A stretch of DNA of 37,370 bases from Spirochaetia bacterium. Its GTDB lineage: Bacteria; Spirochaetota; Spirochaetia; Treponematales; Treponemataceae. Shown here one piece after another: positions 22,207 to 31,123 of this stretch. Each line of letters starts with the position of its first letter. The stretch's first letter is position 1. The position numbers and the translations under genes were made by a program. A model generated the notes under the pieces. The model did not search any database and was not told where the DNA came from. It saw only the letters and a list, made by a program, of their open reading frames with translations. The stretch spans positions 1 to 37,370 of the forward strand of contig JALELH010000094.1 of assembly GCA_022768865.1 (NCBI GenBank), written 5' to 3'.

Positions 22207-22932
22207 ATGAAAAAGATTCAGTATGCAATTATGGCACTTGCTGTAGCTTTTGCTGGAACAGCATTTGCACAGACTTCAAGCCTGTCTGAACCGGATGCAT
22301 CAAACATCGGAAACGACAGCGCACGTCAGGCTCTCCGTGAAGTTTCAGTTGAACGCTTTGAACGTGAAGGTTCATGGAATGTTCATATTTCACCAGACTA
22401 TGGTATTATTCAGGGACGTCTTTTTGATGGTTCTCCTGCAGCTAAGGAAGAGCTTAACGACAAGGATAACCAGCAGATTGAAGATACAAAGGTACTTGGT
22501 GTTAAGGTTGAATTCTTCCGCCGTGGAGTAAACTCTTTCTACATCACATCTGCACGTCCTATCCCGATTGAAGGTATTACAAAGACAGTTTCTGTATGGG
22601 CTTGTGGACGCAATATGGGACATCAGCTCTGGCTTTTAGTTCAGGACTACAATGGTCATAACTTTGAAATCTGGATGGGTTCACTTGAATTCAGCGGATG
22701 GAAGAAGCTTACAACAGCAATTCCACCTAGCCCGGATGGAGAACATGGTATTATTCAGCAGAGCGTTTACCATGGAGACAAGCCAGGTCTTCGTATCGTA
22801 GGTTTCCGTGTAGACTGTAATCCAATGGATGCACAGGGTTCATTCTTTATGTACCTTGATGACATGCGTGCAGTTACAGACCTTTACGACATGGAAAATA
22901 AAGACGAAGATGACATGATGGATAACTGGTAG
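22207..22932 (+). CDS. flaA: Flagellar filament outer layer protein FlaA, second copy
   Basis: A 241-residue exported protein, signal peptide ending AFA before QTSS (about residue 21). It is a diverged paralogue of the upstream gene: WNVHISPDYG, KTVSVWACGRNMGHQLWLLVQD, LEFSGWKKL and IVGFRVDCNP line up with the same blocks. The acidic tail is NKDEDDMMDNW. AGGGGTGG lies ten bases before the ATG. The tandem pair matches the arrangement of FlaA paralogues in other treponemes. Confidence 0.88.
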   Translation: MKKIQYAIMALAVAFAGTAFAQTSSLSEPDASNIGNDSARQALREVSVERFEREGSWNVHISPDYGIIQGRLFDGSPAAKEELNDKDNQQIEDTKVLGVKVEFFRRGVNSFYITSARPIPIEGITKTVSVWACGRNMGHQLWLLVQDYNGHNFEIWMGSLEFSGWKKLTTAIPPSPDGEHGIIQQSVYHGDKPGLRIVGFRVDCNPMDAQGSFFMYLDDMRAVTDLYDMENKDEDDMMDNW

Positions 22933-22953
22933 TCAGTTTCCATAAGTTGGATA

Positions 22954-22985
22954 GCCCTGCATAATCTTGCAGGGCTTTTTTTTTT
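22954..22985 (+). terminator. Rho-independent terminator of the flaA pair
   Basis: GCCCTGCA and TGCAGGGC form a perfect eight-pair stem with a six-base loop, followed by T10. Confidence 0.95.
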
Positions 22986-23024
22986 ACAGCTTTACTAAAT
23001 TATTTCCTTTACTGTTTGTTTTAT

Positions 23025-24386
23025 ATGAATTCTGTTTATACAAAGAAAAATATTTACTCTCAGATTTCACGCCTTGCATTTCCTATTGCATTGCAGAATC
23101 TTCTTTCTGCATGTGTAAATTCCGTTGATGTTGTAATGCTAAACTTTGTCGGCCAGGATGCTGTTGCTGCAGTTTCTCTTGCTGCTCAATATTCTTTTGT
23201 TTTGTGGTGTATCTATTTTGGCCTTGGAACAGGGCTTACAATACTTGGTGCCCAATATTACGGAAAGAAAGATTACAAAGCCATTGCAGCGGTAGAAGGA
23301 ATTGCTTTACGGCTGACTGTTTTTGCTGGTTCTGTGTTTTTCATCGGTACTTTCTTTTTCCCAAAACTATTAATGTCATGGTTTACTAATGACAGCAAGC
23401 TTATGGTTTTGGGCGCACAGTATATGCGCATTGTTTCTTTTTCATATCTTTTTAATACCGTTGTTGAAGTTTATTTCAGCACATTAAAGTCTGTTTCAAG
23501 AGTTAAAGCCTGTACCATAATAAATGTTTCTGCAAATATCCTTAATATTGTATTTAATGCAATTTTTATTTTTGGCTGGTTTGGCCTTCCTAAACTTGGC
23601 ATTGCCGGTGTTGCCCTGGCTACAACCTTGTCCAGTGTGATGAAGTTAATAAGTGTATTTATTCTTTCTAAAAAAAGTCCTGACGTTAAAATAAGTCTTT
23701 CAATGATTTTTATAAGTAACAAGGTTCTTTCAAAGGATTTTTTCAGGCTTTCCATGCCTGCTTTGTTTAACGATTTAATCTGGGGACTTGCATTTTCTGT
23801 TTACACGGGGATTATGGGCCATTTGAATTCCAATGCCGTTGCCGCTTTTTCATTTGTTGCCATTGTCCGCAATTTTGGTCAGGTTTTATGCTTTGGCGTT
23901 GCTAATGGCGGCGGTCTTTTTCTTGGTAAAGTTCTTGGAGAAAATAACCTTGAAGAAGGAAAAGTTGTTGCTTCCTGCCTTGTTAAGCTTACTGTAATTA
24001 CTGGTGCCATAGGCGGCCTTATAATTTTTGCTGTTTCTCCTTTTGTTTTAAGCTTTGCATCCCTTACACCGGAAGCTCATGATTTCTTAAAGAAAATGCT
24101 TTTCATAAACTGCTTTTACATTATGGGTGGTGCCATAAATACAACCTTTATCTGCGGTATTTTCAGAAGTGGCGGTGACAGTAAATTCGGGCTTATTTGT
24201 GATGTAATCAATATGTGGTGCTATGCTGTTCCCCTTGGCCTTCTTTCTGCATTTGTTTTTAAGCTTCCTGTTATGGTGGTTTATATCCTTATGTGCACTG
24301 ATGAATTTGTAAAATGGCCTGTGGTTTTCTGGCGCTATAGAAGCAGGATATGGCTTAAGAATATTACAAGGGAAAATATTGCCTGA
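23025..24386 (+). CDS. MATE family efflux transporter
   Basis: A 453-residue membrane protein with about twelve hydrophobic helices in two homologous halves. PIALQNLLSACVNSVDVVML at the start, GLGTGLTILGAQYYGKKD, and in the second half LPLFNDLIWGL-like and ANGGGLFLGKVLGE blocks are typical of MATE exporters that use Na+ or H+ to expel cationic compounds. The start at 23025 (MNSVYTKK) was chosen over an upstream TTG; no clear ribosome site precedes it. The substrate cannot be predicted. Confidence 0.9.
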   Translation: MNSVYTKKNIYSQISRLAFPIALQNLLSACVNSVDVVMLNFVGQDAVAAVSLAAQYSFVLWCIYFGLGTGLTILGAQYYGKKDYKAIAAVEGIALRLTVFAGSVFFIGTFFFPKLLMSWFTNDSKLMVLGAQYMRIVSFSYLFNTVVEVYFSTLKSVSRVKACTIINVSANILNIVFNAIFIFGWFGLPKLGIAGVALATTLSSVMKLISVFILSKKSPDVKISLSMIFISNKVLSKDFFRLSMPALFNDLIWGLAFSVYTGIMGHLNSNAVAAFSFVAIVRNFGQVLCFGVANGGGLFLGKVLGENNLEEGKVVASCLVKLTVITGAIGGLIIFAVSPFVLSFASLTPEAHDFLKKMLFINCFYIMGGAINTTFICGIFRSGGDSKFGLICDVINMWCYAVPLGLLSAFVFKLPVMVVYILMCTDEFVKWPVVFWRYRSRIWLKNITRENIA

Positions 24387-24399
24387 TTTTGATGTTTTA

Positions 24400-24428
24400 C
24401 TGACGTCTGATTAAAATTATGATATATT
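24400..24428 (+). promoter_or_regulatory. Promoter of ruvA (leaderless type)
   Basis: CTGACG, 17 bases, TATATT, then 6 bases to the ATG at 24435. There is no Shine-Dalgarno in the interval. Confidence 0.5.
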
Positions 24429-24434
24429 GTTTTT

Positions 24435-25052
24435 ATGTTTAACAGCTTAAATGGAATTATTACGGGAAAATTTCCTCAGAAACTATATATTGATACTCAC
24501 GGAATTGAATGGGATGTTACATGCCCTGACAGTGCTTTAGAAAAGCTTCCGGACGTTGGAAGTGAAGGCAGGGTTTTTGTCTGGATGCAGCACACGGATA
24601 ATCTTATGAATCTTTACGGTTTTGCATCTGACAGAGACCGTTCCCTTTTCTTTGATCTGCTTAAGGTTGACGGAATAGGTCCTAAAGGTGCCGTAAAAAT
24701 AATGAACAATATTTCTACGGACCAGATGATTTCCATTCTTGAAAACGGTGACTTAGGCCTTCTGGAAAAGGTTCCGGGTGTAGGAAAAAAAACTGCGGCA
24801 AAAATGCTTTTGCAGCTTAAAGGAAAACTTTCTCTTGAATCTGAAACTTCTGTAACGGTAAAGAAAACTTCATCTCCTTTTGCAGATGTTATCAATGCCC
24901 TTGTTGATATGGGCTATGACAAGGCAAAGGCTGGTGAAGCTGTGGGCAAAATTGCAGACAGCCTTGGTGCGGATGAAAAGTTTGCAAAGTCTGCACAAAG
25001 TCAGAAAGAAGATTTGATTTTCCGCCGTGCCATTGTTGAACTGGCAAACTAG
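24435..25052 (+). CDS. ruvA: Holliday junction DNA helicase subunit RuvA
   Basis: A 205-residue protein of normal length. The N-terminal OB-fold (MFNSLNGIITGKFPQKLYID) is followed by two helix-hairpin-helix motifs (LLKVDGIGPKGAVKIM and LEKVPGVGKKTAAKML) and the C-terminal RuvB-contacting domain (ADVINALVDMGYDKAKA). RuvA tetramers hold the four-way junction for RuvB. It is followed by ruvB after 24 bases. Confidence 0.95.
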   Translation: MFNSLNGIITGKFPQKLYIDTHGIEWDVTCPDSALEKLPDVGSEGRVFVWMQHTDNLMNLYGFASDRDRSLFFDLLKVDGIGPKGAVKIMNNISTDQMISILENGDLGLLEKVPGVGKKTAAKMLLQLKGKLSLESETSVTVKKTSSPFADVINALVDMGYDKAKAGEAVGKIADSLGADEKFAKSAQSQKEDLIFRRAIVELAN

Positions 25053-25076
25053 GCTGCAGACTAACTGGAGATTTAA

Positions 25077-26264
25077 ATGATAAAAAGTGTAAATGCAAGA
25101 AGTTCCCATCCAAAAAAAGCAACACCGGAAGATGAACTTAATATTGTTTCTCAGCTGGCATCTCAGGCTGCAGCAGGGCGTTCCATGGAAACAGGTGAAT
25201 CCACCATGAATATTGTCCGTGCAAATGACTCCATGTTTAACCAGAGTGCCATTGTCCGTGCCGATGTTACAACAGAAGACGACACTAACGAAGGCAGCTT
25301 AAGGCCACTTTGCCTTGATGACTTTATGGGTCAGAGTGAAATTAAAAAGAATCTTGGAACCTTTATAAAGGCAGCAAAGGAACGCGGAGATGCACTTGAT
25401 CATCTTTTCCTGATCGGTCCCCCTGGCCTTGGAAAAACAACCCTTGCACAGATTACGGCAAATGAACTTGGTGCAGATTTTAAAGTTACGTCTGCTCCTG
25501 CCTTAGACAAGCCAAAGGATTTGGCCGGCATTTTAAGTACCATAACTCCCAACACAGTTTTTTTTATCGATGAAATTCACCGTTTAAAACCTGCCATAGA
25601 AGAAATGCTTTACATTGCCATGGAAGATTTTGAACTGGACTGGGTAATAGGGCAGGGTGCTGCTGCAAGAACCGTCCGCATTCCCATTCCTCATTTTACT
25701 CTTGTCGGAGCAACTACAAAAGCAGGAATGGTTTCAAAACCTTTGCAGACACGTTTTGGCATTATTCAGCGCTTTAATTTTTATACCCGTGAAGAACTGT
25801 CAAAAATTATTCACCGTTCAGCAAAAATACTCAATGTAGAAATTGACAATGACGCTGCACTTTTAATGGCAGACTGCAGCCGTGGAACTCCCCGCGTTAC
25901 AAACAGAGTCCTGCGCCGTATGAGGGATTTTGCCCAGGTAGAAGGCAGCGGGAAAATTACAAGGGAAATTGTAGCTTCCGGCCTTAAACGTCTTGGCATA
26001 GATTCCATGGGTCTTGAAAGCTACGACCGTGAAATTCTTCTGGCAATCATAGAAAAGTTTGGCGGAGGTCCTGTAGGTGCAGAAACCCTTGCAATTTCCA
26101 TTGGAGAAAGCCAGGATACCCTTGAAGACTATTACGAGCCTTATTTAATACAATGCGGTTTTATTGCAAGAACCCCGCGTGGTCGTGTAGTAACGGAAAA
26201 GGCTTACGAGCATTTAGGATTAAAATATAAGCCTGCAGCAAAAGGACAGGGGGAACTTTTTTAA
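25077..26264 (+). CDS. ruvB: Holliday junction ATPase RuvB with N-terminal extension
   Basis: A 395-residue AAA+ motor. Walker [10 protein letters not shown], Walker [11 protein letters not shown], sensor 1 GATTKAG, the arginine finger in RFG, sensor 2 [16 protein letters not shown] and the winged-helix end [11 protein letters not shown] are intact. The conserved [12 protein letters not shown] begins at about residue 75, whereas in most RuvB proteins it lies near residue 20-25, so there are about 50 extra residues. The start at 25077 is preceded by GGAG. An internal ATG at 25206 with AGGTG would remove 43 of these residues and is a possible alternative. Confidence 0.95.
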   Translation: MIKSVNARSSHPKKATPEDELNIVSQLASQAAAGRSMETGESTMNIVRANDSMFNQSAIVRADVTTEDDTNEGSLRPLCLDDFMGQSEIKKNLGTFIKAAKERGDALDHLFLIGPPGLGKTTLAQITANELGADFKVTSAPALDKPKDLAGILSTITPNTVFFIDEIHRLKPAIEEMLYIAMEDFELDWVIGQGAAARTVRIPIPHFTLVGATTKAGMVSKPLQTRFGIIQRFNFYTREELSKIIHRSAKILNVEIDNDAALLMADCSRGTPRVTNRVLRRMRDFAQVEGSGKITREIVASGLKRLGIDSMGLESYDREILLAIIEKFGGGPVGAETLAISIGESQDTLEDYYEPYLIQCGFIARTPRGRVVTEKAYEHLGLKYKPAAKGQGELF

Positions 26265-26283
26265 GTTATTAAAATTCTTCCAT

Positions 26284-26312
26284 TTGTAAATAAATTTTAC
26301 TTTCACTATAAT
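26284..26312 (+). promoter_or_regulatory. Promoter of queA (leaderless type)
   Basis: TTGTAA, 17 bases, TATAAT, then 7 bases to the ATG at 26320. This is the third exact TTGTAA-N17-TATAAT in the window. It shows that queA can be transcribed apart from ruvAB. Confidence 0.65.
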
Positions 26313-26319
26313 AGGCCCT

Positions 26320-27351
26320 ATGCAGACTTCAGACTTTAACTTTGAATTACCGGAAGAATTAATTGCCCAGCGTCCAAGCGGTCAGCGCGGAAATGATAAA
26401 CTTATGTATCTTAACAAAACAACAGGTCAGGTTGAACATTACAAAATGGAAGACCTTGTTGACCTTGTTGCACCAGGAACCTTAATGGTTTTTAATGACA
26501 GCCGTGTCAGACGCAGCCGCTGCTATGGAATAAAAACCACAAGCGGCAGGGAACAGGAATTTATGTTCCTGAATCCCATAGGCGATGGTTCCAGCTGGAA
26601 TACAATGGTCAAGGGTGCCAAAAAAGTAAAGGCAGGCAATGAATATAAATTTACAGACGGAACTACAGGCGTAATAAAGGATGTTGTTGAAGGTTCTGAA
26701 TTCCGCACAATTTCATTTGAAAAACCCATTGATGAAGAATGGTTTAACCGCAACGGTCATATTCCCCTTCCGCCTTATATCCGCCGTGAAGACGATGATA
26801 CAGACAGCGAAAGATACCAGACTGTATATGCAAAGGAAACAGGAAGTGCTGCCGCTCCAACTGCTGGCCTTCATTTTACGGAAACAATACTGCAAAAGCT
26901 AAAGGATAAGGGCATTGAACTTGCCTGGGTTACCCTTCATGTTGGACTTGGAACATTTCTTCCTGTCCGGGAAGACAATATAGAAGACCATAAAATGCAC
27001 ACGGAATTTTATACTGTATCAGAAGAAACGGCTGCTAAGGTTGCTAAGGCAAAAGCAGAAGGCAGGCCGGTTCTTGCCGTTGGAACAACAAGCGTCCGGA
27101 CTCTGGAAAGTGCAAGCGATGAAAAAGGAAATTTAATTCCTGGCACACGCGGCACAAATATCTTTATGTATCCGGGCTATAAGTTTAAGGTTGTGGACCA
27201 GATGTTTACCAATTTCCACACGCCTGAAAGCACCCTGATTATGCTTGTTTCAGCCTTTGCCGGAAAAGAAAACATTATGGCTGCATACAAAAAAGCCGTT
27301 GAAAATAAATACAGATTCTTTTCTTACGGCGACTGCATGCTGATTAAGTAA
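26320..27351 (+). CDS. queA: S-adenosylmethionine:tRNA ribosyltransferase-isomerase
   Basis: A 343-residue enzyme that adds the epoxycyclopentane moiety in queuosine synthesis on tRNA. TSDFNFELPEELIAQRPS, NDSRVRRSRCYG, YQTVYAKETGSAAAPTAGLH and LHVGLGTFLPVR are family hallmarks, and TNFHTPESTLIMLVSAFAG follows near the C-terminus. It has normal length. A leaderless-type promoter lies directly upstream. Confidence 0.96.
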   Translation: MQTSDFNFELPEELIAQRPSGQRGNDKLMYLNKTTGQVEHYKMEDLVDLVAPGTLMVFNDSRVRRSRCYGIKTTSGREQEFMFLNPIGDGSSWNTMVKGAKKVKAGNEYKFTDGTTGVIKDVVEGSEFRTISFEKPIDEEWFNRNGHIPLPPYIRREDDDTDSERYQTVYAKETGSAAAPTAGLHFTETILQKLKDKGIELAWVTLHVGLGTFLPVREDNIEDHKMHTEFYTVSEETAAKVAKAKAEGRPVLAVGTTSVRTLESASDEKGNLIPGTRGTNIFMYPGYKFKVVDQMFTNFHTPESTLIMLVSAFAGKENIMAAYKKAVENKYRFFSYGDCMLIK

Positions 27352-27356
27352 TTTAT

Positions 27357-27536
27357 TAAGTCGAATGTAGAGTTTAAGAACAATTTGCTAATAATATTAA
27401 ATGAAATAAACGCCGTAGGCAGGTTCAGGAATGAAAAAAAATCTGCACAAACGTAGTGCGGAAGCCTTTTTTTCAGGCCTGGTTCTGCCGAGAGGCGTTT
27501 ATTTTTTAGATTTTTTATGATTCTACATTCGGCTTA
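27357..27536. repeat. Nested palindromic element E, copy 1
   Basis: The core, 27404-27504 (101 bases), has perfect 11-bp ends (AAATAAACGCC and GGCGTTTATTT) and inner hairpins around GCAC-AAACGTA-GTGC and GCCTTTTTTTCAGGC. It is enclosed by an outer inverted repeat, TAAGTCGAATGTAGA (27357-27371) and TCTACATTCGGCTTA (27522-27536). It fills the gap between the convergent queA and molybdenum-hydroxylase genes and could end transcription from both sides. A near-identical core lies inverted at 34479-34571. Confidence 0.9.
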
Positions 27537-28346
27537 TTATGTCAGCTGTTCAAAGGAATTGCGCAGAAGGTTCAGAAACTGTGCCTTAATAATGGGGTTC
27601 TTGTCTTCAAAAATTTTTTCAGCCTTGTAGACATTTTTAGCTTCATCCAGAAGGCTGTCGATTGTTTTTTCTGAAAGGGGAAGCCTCATTCCGATTATTT
27701 TGTTTTCAAATTCAGGGGAATAAAAAACTGTTTCGCCTGCAAAAACAATCCTTATGTTGGCAATCATTCCGCGCTGGGTTTCAACTAAAAATGCAAAACT
27801 TGCAGAAAGTGCAGAAAGGGTATTCTTTGGTCCTATTCTTCTGAAAATCTGAACATCCCATTCTTCAAGGGGAATGCGAATCTTTGTAAGGATATTCTTT
27901 TCAGGGATTCCTTCAAACTTGCTGAACTGAATTATTTTTGTATCAGAATAATCTTTGATTTCAAGTCTTGCGTTCAGTGCAAGAAGTGGAGCCCAAAGTG
28001 TGTGCTTGATTCCTTTTGCACAGATGTTGCCGCCGATGGTTGCAATGTTCCTGACCGGTTCATTTCCTATGCTCATTAAGGCGTCTATAAAAAAGTCCGG
28101 AAGCCTGCCTGCTCCTGTAGAAATAATTTTTGAAAGCGTAACGGCAGCACCATATTCAATGTAGCGTTCGTGCCTGTCTATTGTTAAAAGTTCAGGAATT
28201 GCCCTGATAGAAACAGACTTATCCTTTAGTTCCTTTATGTCTGTTCCCGTGCATCCTGCAAGAACCTGAACTTCATTTGTATTCTTAAAATGAAAGAGAA
28301 CGTCTGCAAGTTTTTTAGAAATTAATACGGTCTTATTTTTTTGCAT
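27537..28346 (-). CDS. Molybdenum hydroxylase (xanthine dehydrogenase-type) FAD subunit
   Basis: A 269-residue protein of the FAD-binding subunit family (XdhB/CoxM-like). LAGCTGTDI stands where the usual AGGTDL flavin motif lies, and IGNEPVRNIATIGGNICA contains the second FAD motif. The C-terminal domain is present (FRRIGPKNTLSALSASFAF). The first motif carries an insertion/substitution relative to the common form, so flavin binding may be altered. Its start overlaps the iron-sulphur gene by 14 bases. It is the last gene of the minus-strand operon. Confidence 0.82.
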   Translation of the reverse strand: MQKNKTVLISKKLADVLFHFKNTNEVQVLAGCTGTDIKELKDKSVSIRAIPELLTIDRHERYIEYGAAVTLSKIISTGAGRLPDFFIDALMSIGNEPVRNIATIGGNICAKGIKHTLWAPLLALNARLEIKDYSDTKIIQFSKFEGIPEKNILTKIRIPLEEWDVQIFRRIGPKNTLSALSASFAFLVETQRGMIANIRIVFAGETVFYSPEFENKIIGMRLPLSEKTIDSLLDEAKNVYKAEKIFEDKNPIIKAQFLNLLRNSFEQLT

Positions 28347-28824
28347 TTACTTTCTTTCCTTCACGTTCATGTTTTGCTGCAACTGCATAAAGTATTCCGT
28401 TATTCAGCGAAGAAAAATCAGTGCAGCAGGAATCAAGATTTTTAATTGCATTTTGAATCTGTTTCAGAGTAGGTTTGTAATATTTTGTCAGAATAGAATA
28501 TGCCGTAAAAATTTTTCCGCTGTTGCAGTAACCGCACATGTGGATTCCCGCCTGATTAAAGCCGGTCATAATATCCTGATAAAGAGGGGCAGTTTTAAAA
28601 TGCTCAAGGGTAACAATGCTGCAGTCCCTTATAATGCCCATGGGAATTTTGCAGCTTGGTACAGGCTCTCCGTCTAAAAGAACCATGCAGTTGCCGCAGA
28701 TTCCTTTTTCACATCCGCACTTCACGGAATAAAGCTGTTCTCGGCGTAAAATGTAAAGCAATGTGTCAGTTGGTTCTGCAGACAATACAACTTTTTTATC
28801 ATTCAGCGTCAGTGGAATTTTCAT
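28333..28824 (-). CDS. Molybdenum hydroxylase iron-sulphur subunit
   Basis: A 163-residue [2Fe-2S] protein (XdhC/CoxS-like). The first cluster is clear: C38, C43, C46 and C58. For the second cluster C97 and C100 (CGYC) are present, but the expected C-x-C pair is replaced by S-C-C (residues 132-134, in LDSCCTDF). Electron transfer through the second cluster could therefore differ. It overlaps the large subunit gene by 26 bases and the FAD subunit gene by 14. Confidence 0.85.
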   Translation of the reverse strand: MKIPLTLNDKKVVLSAEPTDTLLYILRREQLYSVKCGCEKGICGNCMVLLDGEPVPSCKIPMGIIRDCSIVTLEHFKTAPLYQDIMTGFNQAGIHMCGYCNSGKIFTAYSILTKYYKPTLKQIQNAIKNLDSCCTDFSSLNNGILYAVAAKHEREGKKVNAKK

Positions 28825-31123
28825 TTTCTGTCTGCTCCTTTTTCTGCTCCTGGTTTTCCTTTTCTTTAGTTTCCTGCTGTTCCATTTGTTTTTTCAGATA
28901 AGCTTTCTGCTCTTTTATTTTTTTATAGATTGTATCGGTCTTTAAAGGTATGGAATTAATTGTGCAGTTTAAAGCCTGTGTTAAAGCCTGCGTAAAGGCT
29001 GCCGGAATTACCTGATATACAAGTTCACCGATTTGTGCAGAATCATTTTCTGACTGGCAGAAATATATTTTTACCGGTGGAAAGTCTATTCTGTCGTCTT
29101 CGTAAAGCCGTTCAAGGGAACGCTGCACGGCAAGCCTGATAGAAGAAGATGCAGCTGATGAATTTAAAATCTTACCGCCGTCAGCAACAATATTTATGCT
29201 TCTTATGTATTCCCTGTAGGTGCAAGGGTTAATTTCAAGTTCCAGAATTGCCGCTATAAATGATGTGCTGTGGAATGGCTTTCCGCAAAACTGTTCCCTG
29301 TTCCATTCTTTTTTCATGGAAGCAGGAACTTTCTTTTTTACTGTGTATGGAAGTTTGTCTGATGGCTTCCTGTTTTTTACTGCAAGGCAGCATTTTTTTA
29401 AGAGAGAAGTCATTATGCTTATGCTTGAATAGACATTTTCCGGAAGGGCAGGTTCTTCTCCGTTTTTAAAAGAAGAATCAAAAGTAACGGCTGACGGTGG
29501 AATGTCCAGAATCTCAGAAACTGTTTTGGAACATATTTCCTGAATGGAATCAGACACCGGCGGGCACAGAACTTTTACCGTTGAATTTTCTTCCAGAGTA
29601 ATTTCAAGGGACTGGGCAGGTTCGTAAACTTCAGAGCCGTAATATCCTGTTCCTTCAAAAGCACAGGCAAGGCCAATACCGCGCATTGGGGAAGAAAAAA
29701 GGGAAACATATTCTTTAGGGCCTGTCTGCATTTTCCAGTCACTTGAATCAAGATGATAGGAAGCGTATTTTCTGTTAAAGTCGCTTTTTAAGGCAACGGC
29801 ATCAAGAACTTCTGAAATTTTATTCAGGCTGAATGTAAAAGGAAAGTTAAGTTTTTTATTCTTTCCTTCCGGTAAGCTTATTTTATTCAGCTGCCTGAAT
29901 TCAAGCGGCGTAAGGTTGCACTTTTTGCACACAAGGTTCATCTGGTTTTCAACTGCAAAAAAAGCGGCCGTATCAATTAACTGAATGTCAACGGAAGATG
30001 CCGTTTTGTGGGAACTTGTTGCCGTTGCTTCAATAAGGATATTTTCCGGGCTGTAAATGCCGCAGGCAGCAATGCAGAGCCTGTCTATGATTTCCTGGGC
30101 AAAGGGATTTGCAAAACCTGCATCAACCTTTATTACGACGTGCATTGCAAGAATCTTGCCGGCCTTGTTTACTGCAGTTTTGTGTGTAATTACAATTGGC
30201 TGAATGGTATTTAAGAATTTATCCTGCTCATTTCTTGAAAATACAAGCTTAACCGGCTTGCCGCATTTTTTTGCAGCGGCAGCAACCTGGCATGCAATAA
30301 TGGAATTATACCAGATGCTGTTGGAACCCCTGTTTGTTGAAGTTGTCTTCTTTAAATTTATGCTGCCTGGTTTTATGGCCATGGTCTGGGAAACAATGCT
30401 TCTTAAACTTCCAAGCCATTGGGTCGGCGTTAAAATTGTAAGGACGTCATCTTTCCAGAAACACAGGCTGCCGTTGGGTTCTCCGTAATCTGTAGTCTTA
30501 AAGGCGTAGGTCCAGTCGTTTTCTACAACCTGGTCTGCCGTTGCAAAAACAGATTCAATTCCCGGAACGGAACCGTCCTTATCTGCATCCCAGCATGGAC
30601 CGTATTTTAAAGTCCTCTGTGCAAGCTTGTCAGAAAAGAATTCTTCCTTAATCTCTTTAAGGGTTTCAATTTCCTTTTCCTGCTGCTTAAGCTTTCTTTT
30701 GGAAATCTTTTTATCAGGGTTTTCTAAATCTTCTGCGGCAATAAAATCTTCATCCGGAAGGTAATCTTCAATGGTGTTTGTATCAACTGTAATTTCAAGT
30801 TCTTCTACCAGGGTATGAAGGATATTTTCATCCGGGCCAACAAGGAGTCCAAGTGGTTCTCCTTCATAGGAAATGTTGCCTTCACAGAAAACAGAAATCT
30901 TTCCGTTAGGCGTGTCAATTAAATTGGAACCTGGAATGTCGCGTGCTGTTACTAAAGTATACCCTTCCGGCAAATCGGGATGAGAAATAGACTTTATGAT
31001 TCCTTCCTTTGCAGGGCTTCTGACAGTAACGGCATAAAGCATTCCGTCCATGGTAAGGTCACTGTAGAATTCTTTCTGAAAAGAAAACTTTAATGTTCTT
31101 GCCGCAGTGACTTTTTTAGCCAT
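28799..31123 (-). CDS. Molybdenum hydroxylase large (molybdopterin) subunit, divergent
   Basis: A 774-residue protein of the xanthine dehydrogenase/aldehyde oxidase large-subunit family. MLYAVTVRSPAKEGII, LVTARDIPGSN, YEGEPLGLLVG and QPIVITHKTAVNKAGKI are recognisable, as is AQIGELVYQVIPAAF, whose Glu matches the catalytic Glu of GVGEPP. The molybdopterin loops are altered (NRGSNSIWYN where GGFGGK is usual). A Lys/Glu-rich segment near residues 145-175 and a 40-residue charged tail are unusual. The substrate is unknown. The start at 31123 has CGGAG upstream and overlaps the end of the DegT gene by eight bases. Confidence 0.8.
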   Translation of the reverse strand: MAKKVTAARTLKFSFQKEFYSDLTMDGMLYAVTVRSPAKEGIIKSISHPDLPEGYTLVTARDIPGSNLIDTPNGKISVFCEGNISYEGEPLGLLVGPDENILHTLVEELEITVDTNTIEDYLPDEDFIAAEDLENPDKKISKRKLKQQEKEIETLKEIKEEFFSDKLAQRTLKYGPCWDADKDGSVPGIESVFATADQVVENDWTYAFKTTDYGEPNGSLCFWKDDVLTILTPTQWLGSLRSIVSQTMAIKPGSINLKKTTSTNRGSNSIWYNSIIACQVAAAAKKCGKPVKLVFSRNEQDKFLNTIQPIVITHKTAVNKAGKILAMHVVIKVDAGFANPFAQEIIDRLCIAACGIYSPENILIEATATSSHKTASSVDIQLIDTAAFFAVENQMNLVCKKCNLTPLEFRQLNKISLPEGKNKKLNFPFTFSLNKISEVLDAVALKSDFNRKYASYHLDSSDWKMQTGPKEYVSLFSSPMRGIGLACAFEGTGYYGSEVYEPAQSLEITLEENSTVKVLCPPVSDSIQEICSKTVSEILDIPPSAVTFDSSFKNGEEPALPENVYSSISIMTSLLKKCCLAVKNRKPSDKLPYTVKKKVPASMKKEWNREQFCGKPFHSTSFIAAILELEINPCTYREYIRSINIVADGGKILNSSAASSSIRLAVQRSLERLYEDDRIDFPPVKIYFCQSENDSAQIGELVYQVIPAAFTQALTQALNCTINSIPLKTDTIYKKIKEQKAYLKKQMEQQETKEKENQEQKKEQTENENSTDAE

